Below, one piece after another: positions 26,956 to 36,305 of a stretch of 64,000 nt of DNA; position 1 is the stretch's first letter, and every line of letters starts with the position of its first letter. The notes beneath the pieces were generated by a model that was not told the DNA's origin, made no database searches, and worked only from the letters and a program-made list of their open reading frames with translations. Source of the stretch: Burkholderia sp. NRF60-BP8 (GTDB lineage: Bacteria > Pseudomonadota > Gammaproteobacteria > Burkholderiales > Burkholderiaceae); contig NZ_CP013373.1 in the NCBI RefSeq assembly GCF_001522585.2, positions 3,286,001-3,350,000 on the forward strand. Direction: 5' to 3'. The position numbers were made by a program, and so were the translations under genes.

Positions 26956-28596
26956 CTAGCGGCCGTGCACCGCGGCAGCCGCCTCGCCGCGCGGCACGCC
27001 GCTGCGCCGCGCCGCGACGATGAAGTCGGCCGCGCGTTCGCCGATCATCACCGACGGCGCATTCGTGTTCCCGCCGATCAGCGTCGGCATCACCGACGCA
27101 TCCACCACGCGCAGCGCGTCCACGCCGCGCACGCGCAGTTGCGGATCGACGACCGCGCGCGCATCCGAGCCCATCCGGCAGGTGCCGACCGGGTGATAGA
27201 TCGTGTCCGCATGCGCGACGATCGTCGCGCGCAGTTCCGCTTCGCTCTGGTCCGGCCGCGTGTACAGCTCGCGCCCGCCCTGCGACGCGAGCGGCGCCTG
27301 CGACAGGATGCGCCGCATCGCCTGCGCGCCGCGCACCAGCAGGTCGAGATCGCGCGAATCGCTGAAGAAGCGCGGATCGATCAGCGGCGCGTCGCGCGCA
27401 TCGCCGCTCGCGAGCGCGACCGTGCCGCGGCTGAACGGCCGCAATGCGCACACGTGCAGCGAATAGCCGAAACCCCAATGCATCTTGCGGTTGTGATCGT
27501 CGACGAGCGCCGTGCAGAAATGCAGTTGCAGGTCGGGACGCTCGAGCGACGGATCGCTCTTGATGAAGCCGCCGGCCTCCGCGACGTTGCTCGTCATCAT
27601 CCCCGTGCGGCTCGAGAAATAGCGCGCGAGCGCCGGCGTCATCTTCGCGATGCCGCGCAGGCACACGCCGACCAGCTCCGACGAATTCACGCGCGTGTTG
27701 ATGATGAAGTCGATGTGGTCGATCAGGTTCGTGCCGACGTCCGGCGCATCCTGCACGACCGCGATCCCGTGCCGGCGCAATTGCTCCGCCGGGCCGATCC
27801 CGGAACACATCAGCAGTTGCGGCGAATTGAACGCGCCGGCCGACAGGATCACTTCCGCGCGCGCGCCGAGCGTCTCGATCCGCCCGTTGCGCGACACGAC
27901 GACGCCGACCGCGCGCTTGCCGTCGAACCCGAGGCGCAGCGCCGTCGCATCGGTGATCACGTGCAGGTTCGGCCGGTTGCGGCCGTAGATGTACGCGCGC
28001 GCCACGCTGCAGCGCGAGCCGTCGCGATGCGTGACCTGATAGAAGCCGACGCCTTCCTGCTTCGCGCCGTTGAAGTCGTCGTTCAGCGGATAGCCGGCCG
28101 CGTGCGCGGCCTGGATGAATCGTTCGGAGAACGGATTGCGAAAGCGCAGATCCGACACCGACAGCGGGCCGTCCGCGCCGTGCCACGCGTCGGCGCCGCG
28201 CTCGTTGCCTTCCGCGCGGCGGAAATACGGCAGCACGTCCTGCCAGCCCCAGCCCGTCGCGCCGAGTTGCGCCCACTCGTCGTAGTCGCCCGGGTGGCCG
28301 CGCGTGTAGATCATCGCGTTGATCGCGCTCGAGCCGCCCATCCCGCGCCCGCGCGGTTGATACCCGCGCCGCCCGCCGAGGCCCGGCTGCGGCACCGTCT
28401 CGTAGCCGTAGTTGGTGCCGAGCTTGAACGGCACCAGCGCCGCGATGCCGACCGGCATGTTGACGAGCAGGTTGCGCTCCGTATGCGAGCCGGCCTCGAT
28501 CAGCGCGATCGTCGCATCGGGGCAGGCATCGGCGAGACGGCCGGCGAGGCTCGAGCCGCCCGAACCGCCGCCGACGATGATGTAGTCGTATTGCAT
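26956..28596 (-). CDS. GMC-family FAD alcohol dehydrogenase
   Basis: 546-residue glucose-methanol-choline oxidoreductase. The FAD motif is VGGGSGGSSLAG at residues 8-19, GMC signature 1 is RGRGMGGSSAINAMIYTRG, signature 2 is GAFNSPQLLMCSGIGP, and the active-site region is YHPVGTCRMG. It resembles AlkJ-like alcohol dehydrogenases that pass electrons to quinone. The start at 28596 follows a GGAGA box; an ATG at 28617 lacks one. It is divergent from an aldehyde dehydrogenase, suggesting sequential alcohol and aldehyde oxidation. Confidence 0.9.
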   Translation of the reverse strand: MQYDYIIVGGGSGGSSLAGRLADACPDATIALIEAGSHTERNLLVNMPVGIAALVPFKLGTNYGYETVPQPGLGGRRGYQPRGRGMGGSSAINAMIYTRGHPGDYDEWAQLGATGWGWQDVLPYFRRAEGNERGADAWHGADGPLSVSDLRFRNPFSERFIQAAHAAGYPLNDDFNGAKQEGVGFYQVTHRDGSRCSVARAYIYGRNRPNLHVITDATALRLGFDGKRAVGVVVSRNGRIETLGARAEVILSAGAFNSPQLLMCSGIGPAEQLRRHGIAVVQDAPDVGTNLIDHIDFIINTRVNSSELVGVCLRGIAKMTPALARYFSSRTGMMTSNVAEAGGFIKSDPSLERPDLQLHFCTALVDDHNRKMHWGFGYSLHVCALRPFSRGTVALASGDARDAPLIDPRFFSDSRDLDLLVRGAQAMRRILSQAPLASQGGRELYTRPDQSEAELRATIVAHADTIYHPVGTCRMGSDARAVVDPQLRVRGVDALRVVDASVMPTLIGGNTNAPSVMIGERAADFIVAARRSGVPRGEAAAAVHGR

Positions 28597-29321
28597 GTCA
28601 CGTCTCCGTCGTGTCATGGAAGGCGCCCGGCACCGCCGCGCGACCGCGTCTCCTCTTGTGTTCGGGCATTGTAGGAATGGCCGTCGCGTGCGCGGCGCGC
28701 GGATTCAAGAGCGATTCCTCTAAACGCCCGCGTGAACTAAATTTAAGATGTACCGATACGCTTCGCGCGATGTACCGGCCACGAGAAGCCGATTCGTCGC
28801 GAAACGGGAGGAACGACGATGCAGCGCCGGATTCTGCAGGCCGCGTGTCGACCGGGTGATCACGAGGTCGCGCGCGCGGCCCGTATTTCATTTCAAACGA
28901 CGGCCCGCGCGACGATGCTCGGCATCATGCGTGCGGTCGGTCGAAATCGAACGGCGCGTGTCGTCGTCGACCGTTTGGACGGTGAGTCGGCGCCGCTGCA
29001 CGATGCACGGCGGCGCGCGGTCGCATACGCGTCGCGCTACCCGGTCGCGGTGCGCGGGCAGACGATCGCGAGAAGGTATCGCGTGCCCGCTCGTCACCGT
29101 ATCGAGTCGCGCGCGCAGGCCGTGCGGCACGATTTTCGGGCGCGCGCACCGTCGCGCGGATACGACGCCTGCCGCGTGCCGCCACCGGTTTTCGAGCACC
29201 CGTCGCATCCGGCCCCGTGCCGCGCGACACGCATCACCCGATCCGCGTCGCCGCGCTCGCCGAGCGTGCGCGTGCGGCGTGACGGCCGGCCGATCGGCCA
29301 GGCCCAACTGGAGGAGACGAC
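28597..29321. promoter_or_regulatory. Divergent control region between alcohol and aldehyde dehydrogenase genes
   Basis: 725 bases between divergent genes. Reading frames here are Arg-rich with no conserved features, so I see no gene. The A+T-richer part at 28730-28780 carries the direct repeat GATGTACCG at 28747-28755 and 28769-28777, 22 bases apart or two helical turns, a spacing common for dimeric activators. A good GGAGGAG ribosome site precedes the aldehyde dehydrogenase. Confidence 0.45.
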
Positions 29322-30764
29322 ATGAAGAACGACCTGCCCGAACTGGCCCCGCAAGCACTGCCGTCGGTCGATGCGCTGACGTCGCTGCTGCACGACCAGC
29401 GCGCGGCGTACCTGCGCGCACCGTACCCGGCATGGGACACGCGTGCGCAGCACCTGCGCGCGCTGCGCACGATGCTGATCGACCACGCGGACGCGCTCGC
29501 CGACGCGATCAGCGCCGATTTCGGCCATCGCGCGAAACAGGAAGTGCTGCTGTCGGAAATCTGGATGGCGAAGGAAGAGATCGACGACGCGCTGAAGCAC
29601 GGCAAGCGCTGGATGAAGCCGATCCGCAAGCCGATGAACAAGTGGCTGCGCCCGGCGCGCGCGAAGGTGATCCCGCAACCGCTCGGCGTGGTCGGCATCG
29701 TCGTGCCGTGGAACTACCCGGTGCTGCTCGCGGCGGGCCCGCTGATCTGCGCGCTCGCCGCCGGCAACCGCGCGATCGTCAAGATGTCCGAACTGACGCC
29801 GCGCACGTCGGCGCTGTTCGAGCAGCTCGTCGGCAAGACCTTCGCGCGCGACCACGTCGCGGTCGTGAACGGCGACGCGGAGGTCGGCGCCGCATTCAGC
29901 GCGTTGCCGTTCGATCATCTGCTGTTCACCGGCTCGACGCACGTCGGTCGCCACGTGATGCGCGCGGCGGCCGACAACCTCACGCCCGTCACGCTCGAGC
30001 TCGGCGGCAAGTCGCCGGCGATCGTCGGTCCGAATGCGCGCTTCGACGCGGCCGTCGACGCGATCGTCGCCGGCAAGACGCTGAACGCCGGCCAGACCTG
30101 CATCGCGCCCGACTACGTGCTGCTGCCGCGCGGGATGGAAGGCGCGTTCATCGAACGCGCGCGGACCCGCTTCGCGAAGCTGTATCCGGACCTGGCGGCC
30201 AACGGCGACTACACGACGATCGTGTCGCCGCGTCACTACGCACGCTTGCAGCAACTCGCGAGCGACGCGCAGGCGGCCGGCGCGCAATTGCATCCGCTGT
30301 CCGACGCGCAGTCCGATCCCGTGTCGCGCCGCTTCGTGCCGTGCGCGGTCACGCAGGCGCCGGCCGCGTCGTCGCTGATGCAGGAGGAGATCTTCGGGCC
30401 GCTGCTGCCGCTCGTGCCGTACGAGCGGCTCGACGAGGCGATCGCGTACGTCAATGCGCGCCCGCGTCCGCTCGCGCTGTATCTGTTCGACGAGGATCGC
30501 GGCACGATCGACCGCGTGATGCGCGAAACGGTGTCGGGCGGCGTATCGATCAACGAAACGCTGATGCACATCGCGTGCGGCAGCTTGCCGTTCGGCGGCG
30601 TCGGTGCGAGCGGCATGGGCGCGTATCACGGCTACGACGGCTTCGTGACGTTCTCGAAGATGAAGCCGGTGCTCACGCAGGCGCGGCTGAACGCACGCAA
30701 CCTGCTCGCGCCGCCGTACGGCAAACGCTTTGCCGCGCTGATCAAGCTGATGCTGAAATTCTGA
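29322..30764 (+). CDS. calB: Coniferyl aldehyde dehydrogenase
   Basis: 480-residue class 3-like aldehyde dehydrogenase. The nucleotide-site motif GSTHVG is near residue 205, the catalytic base is in VTLELGGKSP and the catalytic cysteine in NAGQTCIAPDYV. The opening (VDALTSLLHDQRAAYL) and the hydrophobic C-terminal tail (FAALIKLMLKF) match coniferyl aldehyde dehydrogenases, which oxidise coniferyl or long-chain aldehydes with NAD(P)+. It is divergent from a GMC alcohol dehydrogenase. The physiological aldehyde is not certain. Confidence 0.88.
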   Translation: MKNDLPELAPQALPSVDALTSLLHDQRAAYLRAPYPAWDTRAQHLRALRTMLIDHADALADAISADFGHRAKQEVLLSEIWMAKEEIDDALKHGKRWMKPIRKPMNKWLRPARAKVIPQPLGVVGIVVPWNYPVLLAAGPLICALAAGNRAIVKMSELTPRTSALFEQLVGKTFARDHVAVVNGDAEVGAAFSALPFDHLLFTGSTHVGRHVMRAAADNLTPVTLELGGKSPAIVGPNARFDAAVDAIVAGKTLNAGQTCIAPDYVLLPRGMEGAFIERARTRFAKLYPDLAANGDYTTIVSPRHYARLQQLASDAQAAGAQLHPLSDAQSDPVSRRFVPCAVTQAPAASSLMQEEIFGPLLPLVPYERLDEAIAYVNARPRPLALYLFDEDRGTIDRVMRETVSGGVSINETLMHIACGSLPFGGVGASGMGAYHGYDGFVTFSKMKPVLTQARLNARNLLAPPYGKRFAALIKLMLKF

Positions 30765-30771
30765 GCCGGCC

Positions 30772-30797
30772 GGGCCGCACGCATCGCGTCGCGGCCC
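30772..30797. terminator. Weak bidirectional terminator between convergent genes
   Basis: Inverted repeat GGGCCGC / GCGGCCC with a 12-base loop between the convergent aldehyde dehydrogenase and srkA genes. There is no good T tract on either strand. Confidence 0.35.
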
Positions 30798-30843
30798 TTG
30801 CGTGCCTGATGCGCGGCACCACGCCACGCCGCGCACGCAGCCG

Positions 30844-31866
30844 TCACACCGGCCAGAGCGGCCCTTCCTGCATCGCGCCGATTTGCTCGCGCAATTCGAG
30901 CACACGCGCTTCCCAGTAACGATGCGTGTTGAACCACGGGAAGGCGGCCGGAAACGCGGGATCGTCCCAGCGCCGCGCGAGCCACGCCGCATAGTGGATC
31001 AGCCGCAGCGTGCGCAGCGCTTCGACCAGATGCAGCTCGCGCGGCTCGAATTCGCAGAAATCCTCGTAGCCGGCGAGCAGGTCCGCCAGCGCGCGCGACG
31101 CGCCTTCGCGATCGCCGGGCAGCAGCAGCCACAGATCCTGGACGGCCGGCGCCATCCGGCTGTCGTCGAAGTCGACGAAATGCGGGCCGGCATCGGTCCA
31201 CAGCACGTTGCTCGGATGACAGTCGCCGTGCGTGCGCAGCAGGCGAACCGCTCCGGCGCGCTCGAACGCAGCCTCGACGCCTTCGAGCGCGAGCGCGACC
31301 GCGCTCGCGTACGCCGGTCTTACGTCGTCCGGAATGAAATCGTGCGCGAGCAGATAGTCGCGCGGCTCGTAGCCGAACGTATCGATGTCGAGCACGGGAC
31401 GCGCAACGTACGGCTGCGTCGCGCCGACCGCATGAATGCGGCCGATGAAGCGGCCGAGCCATTCGAGCGTGTCGCTGCGGTCGAGATCGGGGGCGCGGCC
31501 GCCGCGCCGCTCGAAGATCGAGAAGCGGAAACCGTCGAACGCGTGCAGCGTGCGGCCGTCGAACGATCGCGCGGGCACCGCCGGAATCTCGCGCGCGGCG
31601 AGTTCGGCGACGAACGCATGTTCTTCGAGAATCGCGTCGTCCGACCAGCGCGCCGGGCGATAGAACTTCGCGACGACCGGCGGGCCGTCTTCGATACCGA
31701 CCTGGTAGACGCGGTTTTCGTAGCTGTTGAGGGCGAGCAGGCGCCCGTCGGTGCGCAGGCCGGCCGGCATCAGCACGCTGTCGAGCGCGTCGAGCACGCA
31801 TTCGGGCGTGAGGCCGGCGAACGGCGGGCTGGCGGGAGAAGCGGGAGCGGAAGTGGCGTCTGTCAT
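30844..31866 (-). CDS. srkA: Stress response Ser/Thr kinase SrkA (YihE/RdoA)
   Basis: 340-residue choline-kinase-fold protein kinase. Catalytic loop HGDCHPSNVLW and metal site FVDFDDSRM are near residues 200-225; LNSYENRVYQVG near residue 35 forms the nucleotide loop. SrkA/YihE kinases counter stress-induced death, for instance after envelope or oxidative damage. Start MTDATSAPAS at 31866 is chosen; an ATG 9 bases upstream is also possible. It is a single-gene unit convergent with calB. Confidence 0.9.
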   Translation of the reverse strand: MTDATSAPASPASPPFAGLTPECVLDALDSVLMPAGLRTDGRLLALNSYENRVYQVGIEDGPPVVAKFYRPARWSDDAILEEHAFVAELAAREIPAVPARSFDGRTLHAFDGFRFSIFERRGGRAPDLDRSDTLEWLGRFIGRIHAVGATQPYVARPVLDIDTFGYEPRDYLLAHDFIPDDVRPAYASAVALALEGVEAAFERAGAVRLLRTHGDCHPSNVLWTDAGPHFVDFDDSRMAPAVQDLWLLLPGDREGASRALADLLAGYEDFCEFEPRELHLVEALRTLRLIHYAAWLARRWDDPAFPAAFPWFNTHRYWEARVLELREQIGAMQEGPLWPV

Positions 31867-32064
31867 GCCCCGCATTGTGCCGTCAGCCGGACCGAAAGAC
31901 GAGCGTCCGGTGCGATGCGCCAAGGTCTGTTCACGTTAATAACGGACTTGCGCCGGCCCCATGGATGAATTTCTCCAAACGGGAGAACGCGCCTTTCCGC
32001 CCGCATGGCGGCGTCGTTCGTCGTTGCAATGGCGACGGCTATTGCGCCTCCTCTCTTCTTGCAC

Positions 32065-32098
32065 GCACCAGAAGGAAGTCCCCTTGGGGGACGGGTGC
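32065..32098. other. Stable hairpin in a gene-free stretch
   Basis: Nested inverted repeats: GTCCCC-TTG-GGGGAC inside GCACC/GGTGC. It lies 41 bases beyond the stop of the 70-residue hypothetical gene (minus strand) and could end its transcript, though no T tract follows. The flanking CTCCTCTC would be a Shine-Dalgarno-like complement on the plus strand, so a small RNA is a remote option. Confidence 0.35.
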
Positions 32099-32138
32099 AA
32101 AGGTGCGTTCGCAAGCCCGTTACAAGCGCGAACAGGCC

Positions 32139-32351
32139 CTAGTGAAGCGCCGCGCCGGCCGGCAGGACGGATTCGCCGGTGTCGATCAGATCCTCGAGAA
32201 AGAAGGGCTCGGTGTTGAGTTCTTTCGACTCGCCCGGCACGCCCGCGTACCAGGTCACCATGGCCATGTCGCCCAGGATGCGCTGGACGATGCCGCGCGC
32301 GCCTTTCGGCACCGCGATATGGGTAGTGCAGACGATCGACCCGATATGCAT
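32139..32351 (-). CDS. Hypothetical small protein with SH3/KOW-like pattern
   Basis: 70-residue protein of unknown function. The pattern MHIGSIVCTTHIAVPKGARG followed by IVQRILGDMAMVTWY looks like a small beta barrel of the SH3/KOW kind (Gly at the turn, then alternating hydrophobics). The acidic tail is ELNTEPFFLEDL. The start at 32351 has a GGGGA box; longer frames upstream are Arg-rich read-through. I do not recognise the family, and neighbours give no hint. Confidence 0.65.
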   Translation of the reverse strand: MHIGSIVCTTHIAVPKGARGIVQRILGDMAMVTWYAGVPGESKELNTEPFFLEDLIDTGESVLPAGAALH

Positions 32352-33171
32352 GATGGTTCCCCACTCTTGAATCTTGAAACCCGGCCCGCTGGCGAGCCGG
32401 CAAATGCACGATCCGCGCCGCTCTCGGCGGAGCGTTGCGCGTGATCCCATTGTTCACGGTTTATCGAAGCACGAAAAGAAGAAGAAGCACGCGAAGTGCC
32501 GCGAATTCGTCGAATGTCTCCAATCAACCACTGCGCCGGGCTCGTACTTGTCCGCCCGGTTACCCCCATCATACCCTGTCGAATGTGACCGCCCGCCGAA
32601 ACCGCCCGGCGCCGCCGCGCGCACGGATTGACGCAATGCGCGTACCGCTTCGCTTCTTCCGTGCGGGATCGTCGGCACACGCGCCGCGATCGGCGCCGAC
32701 TTCGCGTCGCGCGCGCCGCATGCCGACCGCTTTTCACCCGTTTGCGCATGCTCGCGTGCGCAGCGGCCGGCGCACCGGCGTCGGCCCGTATCGACGCAAC
32801 ATGTCGCTCGCGACAGGCAGCCGCCGACAGGCGTTGCGTTCGGCGGTTGTCTTGCGGTACCTTAGGCTTTCGTTCGCGTTCACTCGCATTCCGACACGAT
32901 GCATCCGCTCACGTCCGCCCTCGCCCAATCCCGGCCGCAGTTCGACTCGCGACCGCAGGCGTGCGCGCATCCGTCGGTCCTTCCCCCTCCTGTCGCACCG
33001 CCGCCCGTCAGCGCTGCGCCGCCCCCGCCGGCGGCACGCGTCGGCTGACCGGCCGGCTTCCGTTTTCGTCTTCCATTCGCCTCGTTGGCTGCAGGTGCGT
33101 GCGTCGTGACGCACGGCATGTTGCTGCGCGCGCGAATGGAACGTTTCGATCCGTTCGACAGGTGGATTCAC
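32352..33171. other. Gene-poor interval
   Basis: 820 bases without a convincing gene on either strand; the open frames are Arg/Ser/Pro-rich and lack ribosome sites. It must hold the promoter of the 70-residue gene (a -10-like TATGAT on the minus strand near 32570) and of the EamA transporter on the plus strand. An A-rich run (AAAAGAAGAAGAAG) lies near 32475. Confidence 0.4.
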
Positions 33172-34068
33172 ATGGTTCCGTTCAAACGCGCGCTTGCCGC
33201 GCATGGCGCGACGTCGCTCTTCGTGCTGCTGTGGAGCAGCGGGGCGATCTTCGCTGAACTCGGTCTGCGTCACGCATCCGCGTTCGCCTTTCTCACTGCC
33301 CGTTTCGCGCTCGCATCGCTCGTGCTGCTCGCGCTGGCCTTCGTGCGCAGGCGCTGGCTGCCACCGCGCGGCGAGCGGCGCATGGCCGCGCTGACCGGCT
33401 TGCTGATGATGGGCGGCTATTCGATCTTCTACCTGCTCGCGCTCGAGCGCGGCATCGCGCCCGGCGTGCTCGCGACGATCCTCGGCGTGCAGCCGATCCT
33501 CACGCTCGCGATCGTCGAGCGTCGCTGGCAGCCGGTGCGCATCGCGGGACTCGCGCTGTCGCTCGCCGGCCTCGCGCTCGTCGTCGGGCGTGGCGTGAGC
33601 GACATGAGCGGCGGGAAGGGCGGCCTGTCGGCTGCCGGCATCGCGTGCGCGCTCACGGCGCTCGTCGCGCTGACCGTCGGCTCGCTGCTGCAAAAGCGCG
33701 TCCGCGCGGCGCCCGCCGACGTGCTGCCGCTGCAGAATGCGATCGGCCTCGCGCTGTGCATCGCGATCGCGCCGTTCCGGCCGGTGTCGTTCGACGCGAG
33801 CTGGGCGTTCGTCGTGCCGCTGCTGTGGCTCGGCATCGTGATTTCGGTGATCGCGCAACTGCTGTTCTACCGATTGATGCAGCGCGGCGATCTCGTGAAC
33901 GTGACGAGCCTGTTCTATCTCGTGCCCGTCGTCACCACGCTGATGGATGCCGTGTGGCTCGGCAACCGGCCCGAGCCGCTCGCGCTCGCCGGCATGGGCG
34001 CGATCGTCGCCGGGCTCGCGCTCGTGTTCCGCGCGCCGGCCGGCCGCCCGCAACCCGAGCGCGCGTGA
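33172..34068 (+). CDS. EamA/DMT-family transporter
   Basis: 298-residue membrane protein with ten predicted helices in two EamA repeats. The first begins LFVLLWSSGAIFAELGLRHA near residue 16, and the second near residue 155. Drug/metabolite transporters of this group export amino acids, purines or toxic metabolites. The ATG at 33172 with an AGGTGG box is preferred; an in-frame ATG at 33136 lacks one. It is a single gene, and the substrate cannot be deduced. Confidence 0.85.
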   Translation: MVPFKRALAAHGATSLFVLLWSSGAIFAELGLRHASAFAFLTARFALASLVLLALAFVRRRWLPPRGERRMAALTGLLMMGGYSIFYLLALERGIAPGVLATILGVQPILTLAIVERRWQPVRIAGLALSLAGLALVVGRGVSDMSGGKGGLSAAGIACALTALVALTVGSLLQKRVRAAPADVLPLQNAIGLALCIAIAPFRPVSFDASWAFVVPLLWLGIVISVIAQLLFYRLMQRGDLVNVTSLFYLVPVVTTLMDAVWLGNRPEPLALAGMGAIVAGLALVFRAPAGRPQPERA

Positions 34069-34256
34069 GCGGGCGGGCCGCCGCGCCTGCGGGGGCGGCG
34101 GCCCGCATCGGACACATACGACGATTCCGCGAAAATCGAAAGGAACGGGAAAGATGCGTGCAAGGCGTTCGTCTTGCTTGCACGAAAAACGCGTGCTTCT
34201 CGGGGCTTTCCGCTGATTTTTAATGGTTCGGATAGCGAAAAACGCCGCCGGTTGCC

Positions 34257-34420
34257 TATACTCGAATGGACGGCCTGCACGTAACGGGCCGGACCCATAC
34301 TAGAAACGCCCGGCATGGGACCGGGGTGAGCGTACGCATGCCGACTTCGGCCGACATCCCGCGAGGATGGAGCCCAGGCAAGCACCGAAACGCCCACTTC
34401 GGTCGACACTGGAGACACGC
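34257..34420 (+). promoter_or_regulatory. Promoter and long, structured leader of the small membrane protein gene
   Basis: A -10-like TATACT at 34257-34262 predicts a 5' leader of about 150 bases. The leader contains two near-identical 13-mers, ACTTCGGCCGACA (34344-34356) and ACTTCGGTCGACA (34396-34408), 52 bases apart. Each can start a small hairpin (GCCGACTTCGGC for the first). No known riboswitch class is recognised. Confidence 0.4.
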
Positions 34421-34606
34421 ATGACGACCTATTTCACGATCGGCGACTTCATCCTGTTGATTCCGATGGCGCTGGCCGGAGCGCTATTTCTCGGCGCGGT
34501 GCCGTGCGCGACCCAATTCCGTCACAACCTGCTGCGCGTACTCGGCGTCATTCTCGGCGTCGGTGTCGCGGTGCTGCTCGTTGAAGGCCTGCCTGCGCTG
34601 ATCTAG
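34421..34606 (+). CDS. Small membrane protein of unknown function
   Basis: 61-residue hydrophobic protein with two membrane helices, about residues 7-27 (FILLIPMALAGALFLGAVP) and 37-57 (LLRVLGVILGVGVAVLLVEG), joined by the short polar loop ATQFRHN. The ATG at 34421 has a GGAGA box 7 bases upstream, and an upstream in-frame ATG (34367) is less likely. No family is recognised. It stands alone behind a long leader. Confidence 0.68.
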   Translation: MTTYFTIGDFILLIPMALAGALFLGAVPCATQFRHNLLRVLGVILGVGVAVLLVEGLPALI

Positions 34607-34713
34607 CGCGCCGCCAGTGCGCGACGTGCGTCGCTGCATCGCCGCGACGCGACGTACGGTCCGCGGGCCGGCGACACGGCACGCGATGTTTCGCATGCCG
34701 TATCGACTCGCGA

Positions 34714-35757
34714 TCAGATCGCCTGATCGGTGGACGGCTTTTCCCACAGATTGATGCCGCCTTCCGTCGCGTAACGATCGATCTCCGCGAGCTCCTCCGC
34801 CGAGAATTCGAGGTTCTTCAACGCACCGACGTTCTCGCGCACCTGCTCCGCGCGGCTCGCGCCGATCAGCGCGGACGTCACGCGACCGTGACGCAGCACC
34901 CACGCCAGGGCCATCTGCGCCAGGCTCTGCCCGCGCCGTTCGGCGATCGTGTTGAGCTTGCGCACATGCTCGAGGTTGTCCGCGCTCAGGTGTTCCTGCT
35001 TCAGCGAGCCGCCGCCCGGCTTGTTCACGCGCGCGTCGGCCGGCACGCCATTCAGGTACTTCGACGTCAGCAAGCCCTGCGCGAGCGGCGTGAACGCGAT
35101 GCTGCCCGCGCCGACGTCGTCGAGCGTGCCGAGCAGGTCGCGCTCGATCCAGCGGTTCAGCATGTTGTACGAAGGCTGGTGAATCAGCAGCGGCACCTTG
35201 TATTGCGCGAGCAGCTCGGCCATCTCGCGCGTCTTCGCGGCCGAATACGACGAGATGCCGATGTAGAGCGCCTTGCCCTGCTGCACGGCCGACGCGAGTG
35301 CGCCCGCCGTTTCCTCGAGCGGCGTGTGCGCGTCGAATCGGTGCGAATAGAAGATGTCGACGTAGTCGAGCCCCATCCGCTGCAGGCTCTGGTCGAGACT
35401 CGCGAGCACGTACTTGCGCGATCCGCCGCCGCTGCCGTACGGCCCCGGCCACATGTCCCAGCCGGCCTTCGTCGAGATCAGCAGCTCGTCGCGATACGGC
35501 CGGAAATCCTCCTTCAGCAGCCGGCCGAAATTGATTTCGGCGCTGCCGTACGGCGGCCCGTAGTTGTTCGCGAGGTCGAAGTGGTTGATGCCGAGGTCGA
35601 ACGCGGTGCGCAGGATCTCGCGCTGCGTCGAGATCGGCGTCGAGTCGCCGAAGTTGTGCCACAGACCCAGCGACAGGGCGGGTAGTTTGAGCCCGGATTT
35701 GCCGCAGGTGCGGTATTGCATGTCGGCATAACGTTCGGAAGCTGCTTCGTAGGCCAT
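34714..35757 (-). CDS. Aldo/keto reductase, L-glyceraldehyde 3-phosphate reductase type (YghZ-like)
   Basis: 347-residue AKR14-like enzyme. The tetrad is visible as Asp in INHFDLANNYGP with the following Tyr, Lys in LISTKAG and His in FYSHRFD. The N-terminus ERYADMQYRTCGKSGL parallels E. coli YghZ, supporting the 35757 start. YghZ reduces L-glyceraldehyde 3-phosphate and methylglyoxal with NADPH, a detoxifying role. It is similar to eukaryotic voltage-gated K+ channel beta subunits in fold. Single-gene unit. Confidence 0.88.
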   Translation of the reverse strand: MAYEAASERYADMQYRTCGKSGLKLPALSLGLWHNFGDSTPISTQREILRTAFDLGINHFDLANNYGPPYGSAEINFGRLLKEDFRPYRDELLISTKAGWDMWPGPYGSGGGSRKYVLASLDQSLQRMGLDYVDIFYSHRFDAHTPLEETAGALASAVQQGKALYIGISSYSAAKTREMAELLAQYKVPLLIHQPSYNMLNRWIERDLLGTLDDVGAGSIAFTPLAQGLLTSKYLNGVPADARVNKPGGGSLKQEHLSADNLEHVRKLNTIAERRGQSLAQMALAWVLRHGRVTSALIGASRAEQVRENVGALKNLEFSAEELAEIDRYATEGGINLWEKPSTDQAI

Positions 35758-35950
35758 GAGTCTGTTCCGTCAGGACATCGGGGGAAGGGACGCGCGCCGG
35801 CCGCGCACGTGGCGCGACGGCGGCGAAGGAGTCATACGACGACTATGGTAGCGAAAGCGGCCGGATCGCGCACGGCGGCACGGCGATGGACGCGACCGCG
35901 GCCGTCGCCTACACTGCGGCGTCTCGAATCACCGTTTCAGCGAGGTTGGT

Positions 35951-36157
35951 ATGTCCCGGGTCATCTCGGTTGCACTGCTCGTCGGCGGCATCGTGCTGCT
36001 GTATTTCGGCGGCCAGTCGTTCCATTCGATCAACGACAACGTGTCGCGCTTCTTCACCGGCTCGCCGGCGACGAAGACGATTCTGCTGATCGTCGGCGGC
36101 GCCGTCGCGTCGTTCGCCGGCCTGATCGGCCTCGCGATGCCGGGCAGCAAGCGCTGA
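35951..36157 (+). CDS. DUF3185 family small membrane protein
   Basis: 68-residue protein with two helices (about residues 4-22 and 43-63) around the motif GGQSFHSINDNVSRFFTGSP, which defines DUF3185. Function is unknown. The start has a GAGG box 5 bases upstream. Neighbours are unrelated. Confidence 0.85.
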   Translation: MSRVISVALLVGGIVLLYFGGQSFHSINDNVSRFFTGSPATKTILLIVGGAVASFAGLIGLAMPGSKR

Positions 36158-36305
36158 TCGCTGCGCATCGCGACACCCGCACGCCCTGCCTCGCGCGCGC
36201 GGGCCCCAAACGAAACGGGCGGCCACGCCACCCGTTGCTTCATTCGCCCGCGACGCGCCGCATCGCGTGATCGGAGCGGCAACACCCTGCCGCGTCGATC
36301 CCGAC

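Noticed and set aside
28819..29325. 168-residue plus-strand frame before the aldehyde dehydrogenase
   Set aside because: Arg-rich, no conserved segments, overlaps the promoter region and the ribosome site of the next gene.
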